A program made the translations under genes and the position numbers. Below, piece after piece: positions 55,513-63,316 of a DNA stretch of 64,000 bases. Source of the stretch: Rhizobium mongolense USDA 1844 (lineage in GTDB: Bacteria > Pseudomonadota > Alphaproteobacteria > Rhizobiales > Rhizobiaceae); assembly GCF_000419765.1 (NCBI RefSeq), contig NZ_ATTQ01000002.1, forward strand, positions 124,001 through 188,000, written 5' to 3'. Under the pieces are notes generated by a model. That model was not told the origin of the DNA. It made no database searches and saw only the letters and a list, made by a program, of their open reading frames with translations. Numbering within the stretch: position 1 is the first letter of the stretch; every line of letters starts with the position of its first letter.

Positions 55513-55626
55513 CCGCGATCGTTAAAATTTTATTCACCTTGCGGGGCGGCAGATTCTGCCGCCTCTTGCCTGCCAGCATTCTCTCCCGGAAAATAGAACG
55601 CTAGCGTAATGATTTCCGGAGGAGCC

Positions 55627-55977
55627 TTGCCGATCGAATTGACTGCCTCGCAGGCCCTGCGGCTTTGGCACGGCGTTACGCTTAACCAGGTTCACCATGA
55701 CGAACGTGATTTGACGTTGCGCCAGATGGCGATCCTGCTGCATATCTATCTGGTTCCGCCGCCCCATACGGTGCGGGGGCTTGCCGCGACGCTGAACGTG
55801 ACGAAGCCGGTTATCACCCGGGCGCTGGATACCATGGGCGAAATGGGCCTTGTCGATCGGGCACGCGATGAAAGCGACCGGCGGAACGTGATCATAAAGC
55901 GCACCGTGGGCGGCGCGCTCTATCTCGAGAAGCTCGGCGACCTGGTGCGTGACCAGGGGCGCCGCCTGCCGATCTAG
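55627..55977 (+). CDS. MarR-family transcriptional regulator
   Basis: 116-residue winged-helix protein. The TTG start at 55627 is chosen because GGAGG lies 4 nt upstream and because LPIELTASQALRLWHG is the likely N-terminus; an ATG at 55609 lacks a ribosome site. HTH region: TVRGLAATLNVTKPVITRALDTMGEMGLVDRARDESDRRNV. An NlpC/P60 gene follows after 16 nt and is probably co-transcribed. Target unknown. Confidence 0.85.
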   Translation: MPIELTASQALRLWHGVTLNQVHHDERDLTLRQMAILLHIYLVPPPHTVRGLAATLNVTKPVITRALDTMGEMGLVDRARDESDRRNVIIKRTVGGALYLEKLGDLVRDQGRRLPI

Positions 55978-55993
55978 TGGAATGGAGATGACG

Positions 55994-56842
55994 ATGCTCG
56001 ACCGCCGCCTGAATGCCTATCGGCCGGATCTTGCCGAAGCGAGTCTTGAAGGCAAGGTTGAAGCCTTGCGCTTCGTTTCCGGTACCCCGGCGCGGGTCGC
56101 CGTTCCCGTTGCACCGCTTCGCCCGCAACCGGAACCTTCAGTCGGCATCGATACGGAACTGCTCCTCGGGGAGGATGTAACGGTCCTTGACCGCGCCGGC
56201 GGCTGGTGCTGGGTAAAGGCCAGTTCGGACGGTTATGTCGGCTATATGCCGGAGGAGATGCTGTCCGACTCCCAGGCGGAGCCGACGCATATCGTCACCG
56301 TGCAGCGCACGTTCCTCTATCCGCAACCGGAATTGCGAAAGCCCTATAATTCCGTGCTTTCCATGGGCAGCCGCGTCAGGGTCGCGGGTGAGGCAGAGGT
56401 GCGCGGAAATCACTACGTCGTTCTGGAGGATGGCACCGCAATTTTTGCAAGGCATGTCCAGCCGGTCACCTCCGGCAAGGATGACGATTATGTCGAGATC
56501 GCGTCGCGCTTCATGAATGCACCCTACTTGTGGGGCGGCCGTTCGGGCCTTGGCATCGATTGTTCCGGTCTCGTTCAACTGGCCATGCTGATGACCGGCA
56601 AAAGCGCACCGCGCGACACGGACATGCAGGCAGCAAGCCTCGGCGCGAGGATCGATCGCTCCGGACTTCGCCGCGGCGACCTCGTCTTCTGGAAGGGACA
56701 TGTCGCAATCATGGAGGACCCGGAAACGATCATTCACGCCAATGGCTACACGATGACTGTCGCCCGCGAGAATTTCGAGGCCGCTGTCAAACGTATAGGC
56801 CAGCTCTACCAACAGCCGACCGGTTACCGCCGTCCGGTATGA
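55994..56842 (+). CDS. NlpC/P60 family peptidoglycan hydrolase with SH3-like domains
   Basis: 282 residues. The first ~190 contain two bacterial SH3-like modules (around GGWCWVKASSDGYVGYMPEEML and VRVAGEAEVRGNHYVVLEDG). The NlpC/P60 catalytic domain follows, with Cys in IDCSGLVQLAM, His in KGHVAIMEDP and a third polar residue in IIHANG. No signal peptide is seen, so export is unclear. Of three clustered ATGs, 55994 has GGAG at the best spacing. Its stop directly abuts the convergent permease gene. Confidence 0.88.
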   Translation: MLDRRLNAYRPDLAEASLEGKVEALRFVSGTPARVAVPVAPLRPQPEPSVGIDTELLLGEDVTVLDRAGGWCWVKASSDGYVGYMPEEMLSDSQAEPTHIVTVQRTFLYPQPELRKPYNSVLSMGSRVRVAGEAEVRGNHYVVLEDGTAIFARHVQPVTSGKDDDYVEIASRFMNAPYLWGGRSGLGIDCSGLVQLAMLMTGKSAPRDTDMQAASLGARIDRSGLRRGDLVFWKGHVAIMEDPETIIHANGYTMTVARENFEAAVKRIGQLYQQPTGYRRPV

Positions 56843-57694
56843 TCAAGATCGCCGCGGGTCGAAGAAATCGCGCAGTCCATCGCCCAGCAAGTTGAAGCCT
56901 AGAACGGCAAGCGCGATCGTAAGCCCGGGTAGGATGGCAAGCCATGGCGCCAGCCCAAGATAGGTTTGGGAATCGGCGAGCATCCGACCCCAGGTTGGCG
57001 CCGGCGGCGCCACGCCGAGGCCAAGGAAACTTAATCCGGCCTCGGTGAGGATCGCCAGTCCAAGCTGGATCGCGGCATGGACGATGATCTGGTTCATGAT
57101 GTTCGGCAACACATGGCGCACCGAGATCGTCAAGCGGCTGTTGCCGATCGCGCGCGCCGCCAGCACATAGTCGCGGCTCCAGGCCTGGAGGGCAGCAGCA
57201 AGTGTCACCCGCGCGAAGACCGGGATCATGAAGACGGCAATCGCTGTGATCGCCGTGAACCTGCCGGATCCGAGAAAAGCGCCGAGGATCATCGCCGAGA
57301 GGATCGGCGGCAGCGCGAAGATGACGTCGCAGACGCGCATCAGGAGTGTTTCGAAAATGCCGCGGGTCGCTGCGGCCGAAATGCCGGCAACCGAACCGAT
57401 TGTGCCGCCGATGGCCACCGCGGTGATGGCGATCGACAGCGAATTCCAGCATCCGGCCATCAGCATCGAAAGAACGTCGCGGCCGAATTGATCGGTGCCG
57501 AGCACGCCGAATGCCAAGGGCGGCTGCAGTTTGTAAATGATCTGCATCTTTGCAGGCGGCAGCGGCGTCCAGACGAGTGACAGAAGTGCAACCGCGACAA
57601 GCAATCCGACGATGGATGATCCGGCGAGAAGCTTTATTTGCCGGCTAATTATAAATGAACGCCGTTTGATGGAGGTTTCGGAAGCGATCGCCAT
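56843..57694 (-). CDS. Dipeptide/oligopeptide-type ABC transporter permease (DppC-like)
   Basis: 283 residues, N-terminal helix (LLAGSSIVGLLVAVALLSLVW), the GTDQFGRDVLSMLMAG signature of DppC/OppC proteins, about five further helices and the EAA loop DYVLAARAIGNSRLTISVRHVLPN. ATG 57694 is used (AAGGG 8 nt upstream); a GTG two codons earlier overlaps the upstream permease stop. No ATP-binding gene follows, so the importer must borrow its ATPase from elsewhere. Confidence 0.9.
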   Translation of the reverse strand: MAIASETSIKRRSFIISRQIKLLAGSSIVGLLVAVALLSLVWTPLPPAKMQIIYKLQPPLAFGVLGTDQFGRDVLSMLMAGCWNSLSIAITAVAIGGTIGSVAGISAAATRGIFETLLMRVCDVIFALPPILSAMILGAFLGSGRFTAITAIAVFMIPVFARVTLAAALQAWSRDYVLAARAIGNSRLTISVRHVLPNIMNQIIVHAAIQLGLAILTEAGLSFLGLGVAPPAPTWGRMLADSQTYLGLAPWLAILPGLTIALAVLGFNLLGDGLRDFFDPRRS

Positions 57695-57696
57695 TG

Positions 57697-58644
57697 TCAC
57701 ACATCCCTTCGCAGTCGCGGGTCGATCGCGAGATAGGACATATCGACGAGGAAATTCATGATGACGACGAGCGCGGCAAAGAACAGTACGACGTCCTGCA
57801 TGGCGATGATGTCGCGTTGCGACAATGCCTGAAACGCAAGCCGTCCAAGACCTGGAAGGTTGAAGACGTTTTCGACCAGAACCGCGCCCGCCACCAGGAA
57901 CGTAAACTGCAATCCAAGGGTCGTCAGGATCGGCACCAGCGCGTTCGGCACGGCGTGCCGCCATAAGACGGCGCGCGCCGACAGTCCCTTCGCGATCGCC
58001 GTCCGCGTGAAATCCTCGTGCAGCGTTTCCAGGACCGCTGTGCGGGTGACGCGCGTCAGCACGCCTGCTTGCGGAAGCGCTAAGGCTGTGGCGGGCATAA
58101 CCAGCGCCTGCAGTGCAGGCCAAAGCCCGGCACTCCAGCCCGGAAAGCCACCTGCCGGCATGAGCCCAAGTGTTGTCGAAAACAGGATGATCAGCAGCAG
58201 TGCCACCCAGAAAGCGGGAACGGCAATGCTTACCTGTGAAAAGAGCGTCGCTATGATATCGACGATGCCGTCGCGCCGTGCTGCCGCGAAGGTACCGAGC
58301 GGCACGGCGATGACGACGGAAAGGAGGATCGCGAGCAGCGCCAGCGGCATCGTCACCGCCAGCCGCTCGAGGATCAGCCCCGCAACCGGCACGCCATAGG
58401 TATAAGACTGCCCAAGATCACCGGAAAACACCCCGGCTACCCATTGGCCGTAGCGAAAGAGCAGAGGCTGATCGAGCCCGAGTTCATGGCGAAGTGCTGT
58501 CAGCGTCTCCGGCGTCGCCGAGGTTCCGAGCATGATCGAAGCGGGATCGCCCGGCAGAAGGTCCATGACAGCAAAAATCAGGAAAGAGACGGCGGCAAGC
58601 GTCAGGATCAGTCCGGCAAAGCGACGGCCAAGAAGCGCGATCAT
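57697..58644 (-). CDS. Dipeptide/oligopeptide-type ABC transporter permease (DppB-like)
   Basis: 315 residues with six hydrophobic segments, starting ALLGRRFAGLILTLAAVSFLIFAVMDLLPGDP, the usual DppB beginning, with EAA loop DFTRTAIAKGLSARAVLWRHAVPNA. It is coupled to the DppC-like gene. A 245-bp gap containing a palindromic repeat separates it from the binding-protein gene upstream. Confidence 0.9.
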   Translation of the reverse strand: MIALLGRRFAGLILTLAAVSFLIFAVMDLLPGDPASIMLGTSATPETLTALRHELGLDQPLLFRYGQWVAGVFSGDLGQSYTYGVPVAGLILERLAVTMPLALLAILLSVVIAVPLGTFAAARRDGIVDIIATLFSQVSIAVPAFWVALLLIILFSTTLGLMPAGGFPGWSAGLWPALQALVMPATALALPQAGVLTRVTRTAVLETLHEDFTRTAIAKGLSARAVLWRHAVPNALVPILTTLGLQFTFLVAGAVLVENVFNLPGLGRLAFQALSQRDIIAMQDVVLFFAALVVIMNFLVDMSYLAIDPRLRRDV

Positions 58645-58682
58645 AGGCGTGGCTTACTTGCAGCCGACGCATTCGTCGTTCT

Positions 58683-58828
58683 CCTCATTCCTCTTCTTCG
58701 ACTTGCTCCGGGGATCAGCACAGGAATCCAGCCACGGCGCGTCGGCGTCGCGAATGACTCGATCGAACGGGTCTTTTGCGCCCAAGGACTTCGGCGTTCT
58801 GGATCCCTGTGACAAGCACAGGGATGAG
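58683..58828. repeat. Palindromic intergenic repeat element (RIME-like)
   Basis: The element has two palindromic units in inverted arrangement. The right unit holds a perfect dyad ATCCCTGTG-acaag-CACAGGGAT (58803-58825) next to CTGGAT. The left unit reads CCTCATTCC ... GCACAGGAATCCAG (58683-58731), a diverged copy of the reverse complement of the right unit. The outer ends are inverted CCTCATYCC. A ~67-bp centre separates the units. This resembles the intergenic mosaic repeats (RIME) of Rhizobium. Confidence 0.6.
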
Positions 58829-58889
58829 GGAGAAGAGAATTGCGCGTCACCTATTCACGCCTTCTAGATATCCAGCACGAAACTCAGCT

Positions 58890-60422
58890 TCACTCTTTCC
58901 ACGCCACATTCGTCAGAACATTCGAAGGAATCGGCTCGTTTTCCCACAAGCCCTTCAGATTCTTGTCCCACACGCCGAGCTTGGGCATGACGAATAGATA
59001 TAGCGCCGGCACATCCTCGGCGAGGATTTTCTGCGCCTCTTCGTTGATCTTGATCTGCAAGGCGGGATCGGTCGTCTCCTGCACCTTCTTCACCAGATCG
59101 TTGAAGACCGGGTTCTTGTAGTTGAAGTAGTAGGGATCGCGGGAATAGATGTCGATATCCATCGGCTCGGCATGCGCCACGATGGTCATTTCGTAAGCGC
59201 GGTCCTTCATTACATCCTGAACCCATTTTGCCGGAAATTCGGTCGGTTCAATGTTCATGGTCACGCCGATCTCGGCAAACATTGCCTGCATGACCTGGGC
59301 GCTGCGTGGCGCATAGGCCATCTGCGGCGATTTGATCGTGAAGGTGAAGCCATTCGGATAACCGGCGTCCGCAAGGAGTGCCTTCGCCTTTTCTGGATTG
59401 TAGGGCAACACGCCGGTCATGTCCTGATAACCCGGATCGTTCGGCGTATAATGGCTACCGATCGCCGTGCCGAGACCCGACCAGGCCCCGTCGATCACCG
59501 TCTGGCGGTCGATCGCCATCATCAGGGCCTGGCGCACTCGCTTGTCGTCGAAAGGCTTCCTGGAATTGTTCATGCCCGCAACGACCTTGAGCTCGGTATT
59601 GCCGATCTTCGTCACGAGCCGCGGATCACCTTCGAACGAGCTCATCAGCTCGGGTGCTGCGAATTCCGGAATGGCGTCCACGTCGCCGGCTTTCAGTGCG
59701 GCAGCCTGTGCTTGCGGGTCGGCTATGAAGCGAAAGTTCACCTTGTCGAGCTTCACGGATACCTGGCTGTTCCAATAGGCTTCGTTTTTCGCGAGCTCGA
59801 CCTTGTCGCCCTTCGCCCAATTGACGAATTTGAACGGACCGGTTCCGACCGGGTGCGTCTTGTCGCTCGCAGCGGACTTCGGACCAACCATGACCGATGC
59901 CGGCCAACCAAGCCAGTAAAGCAGGCTTCCCGTTGGCTGCGAGAGGTGCAGCACCAGCGTTTCGGGATCCGGCGTATCGATGGAAGCAATCGAGGCGAAG
60001 AAGCGCTTCTGCGGATTGACCGAATCTTTCCCGCGGGCACGCTCCAACGCGAACTTGGCCGTAGCGGAATCGAAGGCTTCGCCGTCGTGGAACGTGACGC
60101 CGGTCTGCAGCTTGAACGTATAGGTCAGGCCGTCCGGCGAAATTTCCCAGCTCTTGGCAAGCTGCGGTCGGACCTTGCCACTCTCATCGATGGACACCAG
60201 CCCTTCGAAGATATTCTGCCAGGTCACCTGACCGATCGCGACCGGTGCGGCGATTGTCGGATCAAGCCCCGTCGGCTCGACGCTCATGCCGAGATTGAGC
60301 ACCGCCTTGCCCGCTTGAGCCGGCATGACGGCGCTCGCCATCATCACGACGGAAAGGGCAGCGCTGAGGGAGAGGCGGTGGGCATGGCGTGTGAAAGGTG
60401 CCGGCAACAGGCTGGTGATCAT
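58890..60422 (-). CDS. ABC transporter substrate-binding protein, family 5 (peptide type)
   Basis: 510 residues from ATG 60422, with an N-terminal signal peptide (cleavage near MPAQA-G). The mature part begins VLNLGMSVEPTGLDPTIAAP and shows family-5 features: WQNIFEGLVSID, GVTFHDGEAFDSATAKFALER and GTGPFKFVNW. An upstream in-frame ATG at 60467 lacks a ribosome site. It should bind a small peptide or similar solute for the DppB/C-like permeases. A lysR gene lies 124 nt upstream on the same strand. Confidence 0.9.
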   Translation of the reverse strand: MITSLLPAPFTRHAHRLSLSAALSVVMMASAVMPAQAGKAVLNLGMSVEPTGLDPTIAAPVAIGQVTWQNIFEGLVSIDESGKVRPQLAKSWEISPDGLTYTFKLQTGVTFHDGEAFDSATAKFALERARGKDSVNPQKRFFASIASIDTPDPETLVLHLSQPTGSLLYWLGWPASVMVGPKSAASDKTHPVGTGPFKFVNWAKGDKVELAKNEAYWNSQVSVKLDKVNFRFIADPQAQAAALKAGDVDAIPEFAAPELMSSFEGDPRLVTKIGNTELKVVAGMNNSRKPFDDKRVRQALMMAIDRQTVIDGAWSGLGTAIGSHYTPNDPGYQDMTGVLPYNPEKAKALLADAGYPNGFTFTIKSPQMAYAPRSAQVMQAMFAEIGVTMNIEPTEFPAKWVQDVMKDRAYEMTIVAHAEPMDIDIYSRDPYYFNYKNPVFNDLVKKVQETTDPALQIKINEEAQKILAEDVPALYLFVMPKLGVWDKNLKGLWENEPIPSNVLTNVAWKE

Positions 60423-60545
60423 AATCCTGCGGATCCCGAAAAAGCGGTGTGAAAGTGATGCGAACATTTTGTGTTCACAGTGTATCGAAAAAAGCTACAC
60501 ACTAAAAACAGAGAAAATGCAAGCTGTCTCCTTGCGTAACTGGCC

Positions 60546-61451
60546 TCAGCGGCTCTTCAGTTTCGTCCGCATGAAATTCTCGATGAAGCCGATGAGCTTG
60601 CCGGCCGCAAAGGAGAGCTGCCGGTCCGGTGCGATCGAGAGCTCGGCATGGGTGCGGATGGAGGTTTCGCTGGAAAGGGGGATTGCAGCAAGCTGACCCG
60701 CCTCGATCTCGCGGCGAACCGCAAGTGCCGGCAGTAGCGTCACTGCGCTGTCGCTGAGCACGAGTTCCTTCAGCATTTCCAGCGAACTTACCGTGAAAAC
60801 CGGGTCGATCGTCAGCCCCTGCCGCTCGATAAGTGCATCGAAGTTCTGGCGGAAACCAAAGGACTTCTCGGGCAGGGCGAGCGTATCTCGCGCAAGTTCG
60901 CGAAGGGCGATTTCCTTGCGGCCTGCCGCTGCATGACGCGCCGAAACGATCACGTCGTAAGCGATTTCAAAGCGCGTCACCACTTTTGCCTCCGACATCG
61001 GCGGCGTAAAAAGCGTCAGCGCCATGTCGGCCTGGGCGGCGTTCACCGCTTCGATGGCCTGCCGCGCGCTGGTGATCATCACTTCGAAGCGGATATTGGG
61101 GTAGCTGCGGCTGAATTCCGAAAGCGCGGGTGCGAGCAGGCTGGTGACGATCGCTCCATTGGCGTAGATGGTCACCCTACCGCGCGCGATGCCCTTGAGG
61201 TCTTCGATCAGTTGTTGCACGTGCTCGAGTTCGCGAAGTGTCCGCCCGGCGCGCGCGGCAAGCAGCTCACCTGCGGCCGTCAGCGTCACGCCGCGCGCGC
61301 TGCGTTCGACGAGCGCAGCGCCGAAATGCTCTTCGAGATTCTCGATCTGGCGGCTGACGGCAGTCGGCGCAACGCCCAGGTTCTCGGCAGCCTGGCGCAT
61401 GGACTTGGTCCTAACAAGCTCGTCGAAATACATCAGGGCCCGGATCTGCAT
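60546..61451 (-). CDS. LysR-family transcriptional regulator
   Basis: 301 residues: N-terminal winged helix (MQIRALMYFDELVRTKSMRQAAENLGVAPTAVSRQI…, ~1-60) and a periplasmic-binding-like effector domain. GGAGGG lies 5 nt before ATG 61451, which decides the start. It lies between the S58 peptidase gene (43 nt upstream) and the transporter genes on the same strand, so it probably controls them. The ligand is unknown. Confidence 0.92.
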   Translation of the reverse strand: MQIRALMYFDELVRTKSMRQAAENLGVAPTAVSRQIENLEEHFGAALVERSARGVTLTAAGELLAARAGRTLRELEHVQQLIEDLKGIARGRVTIYANGAIVTSLLAPALSEFSRSYPNIRFEVMITSARQAIEAVNAAQADMALTLFTPPMSEAKVVTRFEIAYDVIVSARHAAAGRKEIALRELARDTLALPEKSFGFRQNFDALIERQGLTIDPVFTVSSLEMLKELVLSDSAVTLLPALAVRREIEAGQLAAIPLSSETSIRTHAELSIAPDRQLSFAAGKLIGFIENFMRTKLKSR

Positions 61452-61493
61452 TATTTCCCTCCGCCGCTTGGCCTTCTTACTCTGTCCAGGCAA

Positions 61494-62480
61494 TCAGCGC
61501 CCGTCCGGGTAGAGCTCCCGCCAGGCCCGCTGCGCACCCTCGTAAGGCAGCGCTGTCGCTTCGTAAACACCGCGCGCGATGGCGCGGGCCATGACCATCC
61601 CCGCAAGATGGCAAAGCTCCATCAGTTCGCCCATGTCGGCCAGCGCTCGTGCACCCGTCGAGGCGGCAAACACCGTATCGCCGTCGAGCGGCAGATGCGC
61701 CGGAAGCAATGCCCTTGCGAGCCCGTCATGTGCGCCCAGCGAAAGCCGGTGAGCCTCGGCCTTCGTCAGCGCCGCATCGGTCACGACCGCACCGATCGTG
61801 GTTGCAGGCGCCATCACGCCCTTCAGCCGCAAGCGAGCATCTATCAGTTCCGGCATTCCGAACCCGCCGAATTCGTTGTCTCGTTCGAAGGGTGCTGCCC
61901 AGAAATGCGGCCCGTCGCCGATCGTTGCCGAACCGAGCGCATTGACTGCGACGATTGCCGCCACCTGATGCCCAGCGCTGCTGACCGTGCTTGCCGAGCC
62001 GAGCCCGCCCTTGAATGTCGCTGTCGTCGCACCCGCTCCAGCCCCCACCGTTCCAAGCGGGAAATCGCCTTTCGTTGCCGCCTTGAAGGCCGCATAGCCC
62101 ATCTCCCGGTAAGGCGAATGCAGGCCCCAATTCTTGTCGCCACCGTTTAAGAGATCGAAGAGGATCGCCTGGGGTACGATTGGCACGCGCACCGTGCCCA
62201 CCTGGAATCCGCGGCCGGCTTTCCTCAGGCCGGCCTGGACGCCGCCTGCCGCATCCAGCCCAAAGGCCGAGCCGCCGGAAAGAACGAAGGCATCAACCTT
62301 CTCGACCGTCATCGACGGATCGAGCAAGGCGGTGTCGCGCCCTCCGGGCGCGCCGCCGAGAGCGGTGGCCGAGGCCGTCGCCGGTTCGTCGAAGATAATC
62401 GCGGTGACGCCAGAACCGAGCTTCAGGTCCGTTGCGTGGCCGATCGAAACGCCTTGGATATCGGTAATGAGATTGAGCAA
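61494..62480 (-). CDS. P1/S58-family peptidase (DmpA/NylC-like, self-cleaving)
   Basis: N-terminal-nucleophile hydrolase, 328 residues from the TTG at 62480, which has AAGGA 8 nt upstream and gives LLNLITDIQGVSIGHATD. Conserved blocks: SGGSAFGLDAAGGV, TVGAGAGATTATFKGGLGSAS, and AHDGLARALLPAHLPLDGDTVFAAST. In NylC-type relatives the precursor is cut just before the Thr of this DGDT region, making it the nucleophile; I infer the same here. Members act on beta-peptides, D-amino-acid amides or nylon oligomers. The substrate is not predictable. Confidence 0.87.
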   Translation of the reverse strand: MLNLITDIQGVSIGHATDLKLGSGVTAIIFDEPATASATALGGAPGGRDTALLDPSMTVEKVDAFVLSGGSAFGLDAAGGVQAGLRKAGRGFQVGTVRVPIVPQAILFDLLNGGDKNWGLHSPYREMGYAAFKAATKGDFPLGTVGAGAGATTATFKGGLGSASTVSSAGHQVAAIVAVNALGSATIGDGPHFWAAPFERDNEFGGFGMPELIDARLRLKGVMAPATTIGAVVTDAALTKAEAHRLSLGAHDGLARALLPAHLPLDGDTVFAASTGARALADMGELMELCHLAGMVMARAIARGVYEATALPYEGAQRAWRELYPDGR

Positions 62481-62520
62481 GTGCGCCGTCCTTGTTGACG
62501 CCGGATAGGATCGCAACCAG

Positions 62521-62558
62521 CACAAAAAAACAAGACCGGCCCCTTTTGGGGACCGGTC
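62521..62558 (-). terminator. Rho-independent terminator downstream of the 64-codon gene
   Basis: On the minus strand the stem GACCGGTCCCC/GGGGCCGGTC (one mismatch) spans 62534-62558 and is followed by TTGTTTTTTT. It ends transcription of the small gene at 62603-62797 and isolates it from the S58 peptidase gene. Confidence 0.82.
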
Positions 62559-62602
62559 ATAAACCCTGGAAAGCGATGAGGTGCGGAAACCTAAGCCTGT
62601 TT

Positions 62603-62797
62603 TCAGGCATGGATTGGCTTTGGATGGCGCCGGGTCATCAGGTCATGGATCGCGACCTTCACCTCATCCGGCGAACTGAAACGCTGCTCGTCAAGGTCGT
62701 GCACGTGAAACTTCACGGCGATGAATTTCAGCCGGTCTTCATCTGGAATGACGATGCCCACGGGGACGCCTGCATATTCGATAACTTGCTTTTTCAT
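62603..62797 (-). CDS. Small conserved-looking hypothetical protein, 64 residues
   Basis: No family recognised. The ATG at 62797 has AGGAG 8 nt upstream, and the gene has its own terminator, which supports it being real; a longer frame to 62965 is not supported. The protein, beginning MKKQVIEYAGVPVGIVIPDE, looks like a compact soluble alpha/beta fold with a basic, His-containing C-terminus (MTRRHPKPIHA). No cysteines, signal or membrane segment. Confidence 0.75.
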   Translation of the reverse strand: MKKQVIEYAGVPVGIVIPDEDRLKFIAVKFHVHDLDEQRFSSPDEVKVAIHDLMTRRHPKPIHA

Positions 62798-63316
62798 GCG
62801 TAGAACTCCTGCCGCGCGGATTGCGAGGCGATGGCGAATTGACTTGTCTGATACCGTTGAAAGGGGACGAAGGTCACATTCGACAGTTCGGGCGGGAGAG
62901 GGCGCCCGGACGGTCATTGCCGAGCACAATTCGCCCAAGGATGGTGGCGAGAATACCGATATCAATCATGTCTCGTTCCTTGTGTTGGCGTTGCACTCGT
63001 GAGGTCTCGAAAAGCTCAAGACCCGGCGACGACTATCTTTTATAATCTACCATTATTGTAGAGAATAGAGGACAGTCTGTCAGAAACATATTCCGAAACG
63101 TGTCAAAATATCGACAATCCGAAAAAAATAATTCCACCACAGTCATACTTGCTGAAAGAACGTTATCAGATCTTTGTGCAAATTGCGTGACGGCCGGACG
63201 CCTCGTTTCGATCACCGGGACAGACATAGGAAGTCGTCTTGATTCCGGCAATGGGGCTTTTGATTAAAAAACCGAAAGCCTCGAAATGACCGCATTGGTT
63301 AATGGCGAAGGAGAGG
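62798..63316. other. Gene-poor stretch between the small gene and the aminotransferase
   Basis: A 519-bp region without a confident gene. The part around 63040-63150 is clearly AT-rich and contains CTAC-N7-GTAG, so it is a plausible promoter region. Frames in it are short and in differing directions; a 31-codon candidate on the minus strand is listed separately. Confidence 0.5.
62874..62969 (-). CDS. Candidate 31-residue hydrophobic microprotein
   Basis: A short frame starts ATG at 62969 with AAGGA 7 nt upstream and reads MIDIGILATILGRIVLGN before a polar, Arg/Pro-rich end. The first ~17 residues could form a membrane-associated helix. Length is too short for coding statistics, so it is offered only as a candidate. 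Confidence 0.25.
   Translation of the reverse strand: MIDIGILATILGRIVLGNDRPGALSRPNCRM

Noticed and set aside
62821..63045. Overlapping plus-strand frames of 74-93 codons near 62.8-63.0 kb
   Set aside because: They are antisense to the 64-codon gene or its upstream region and lack ribosome sites; no family is recognised.
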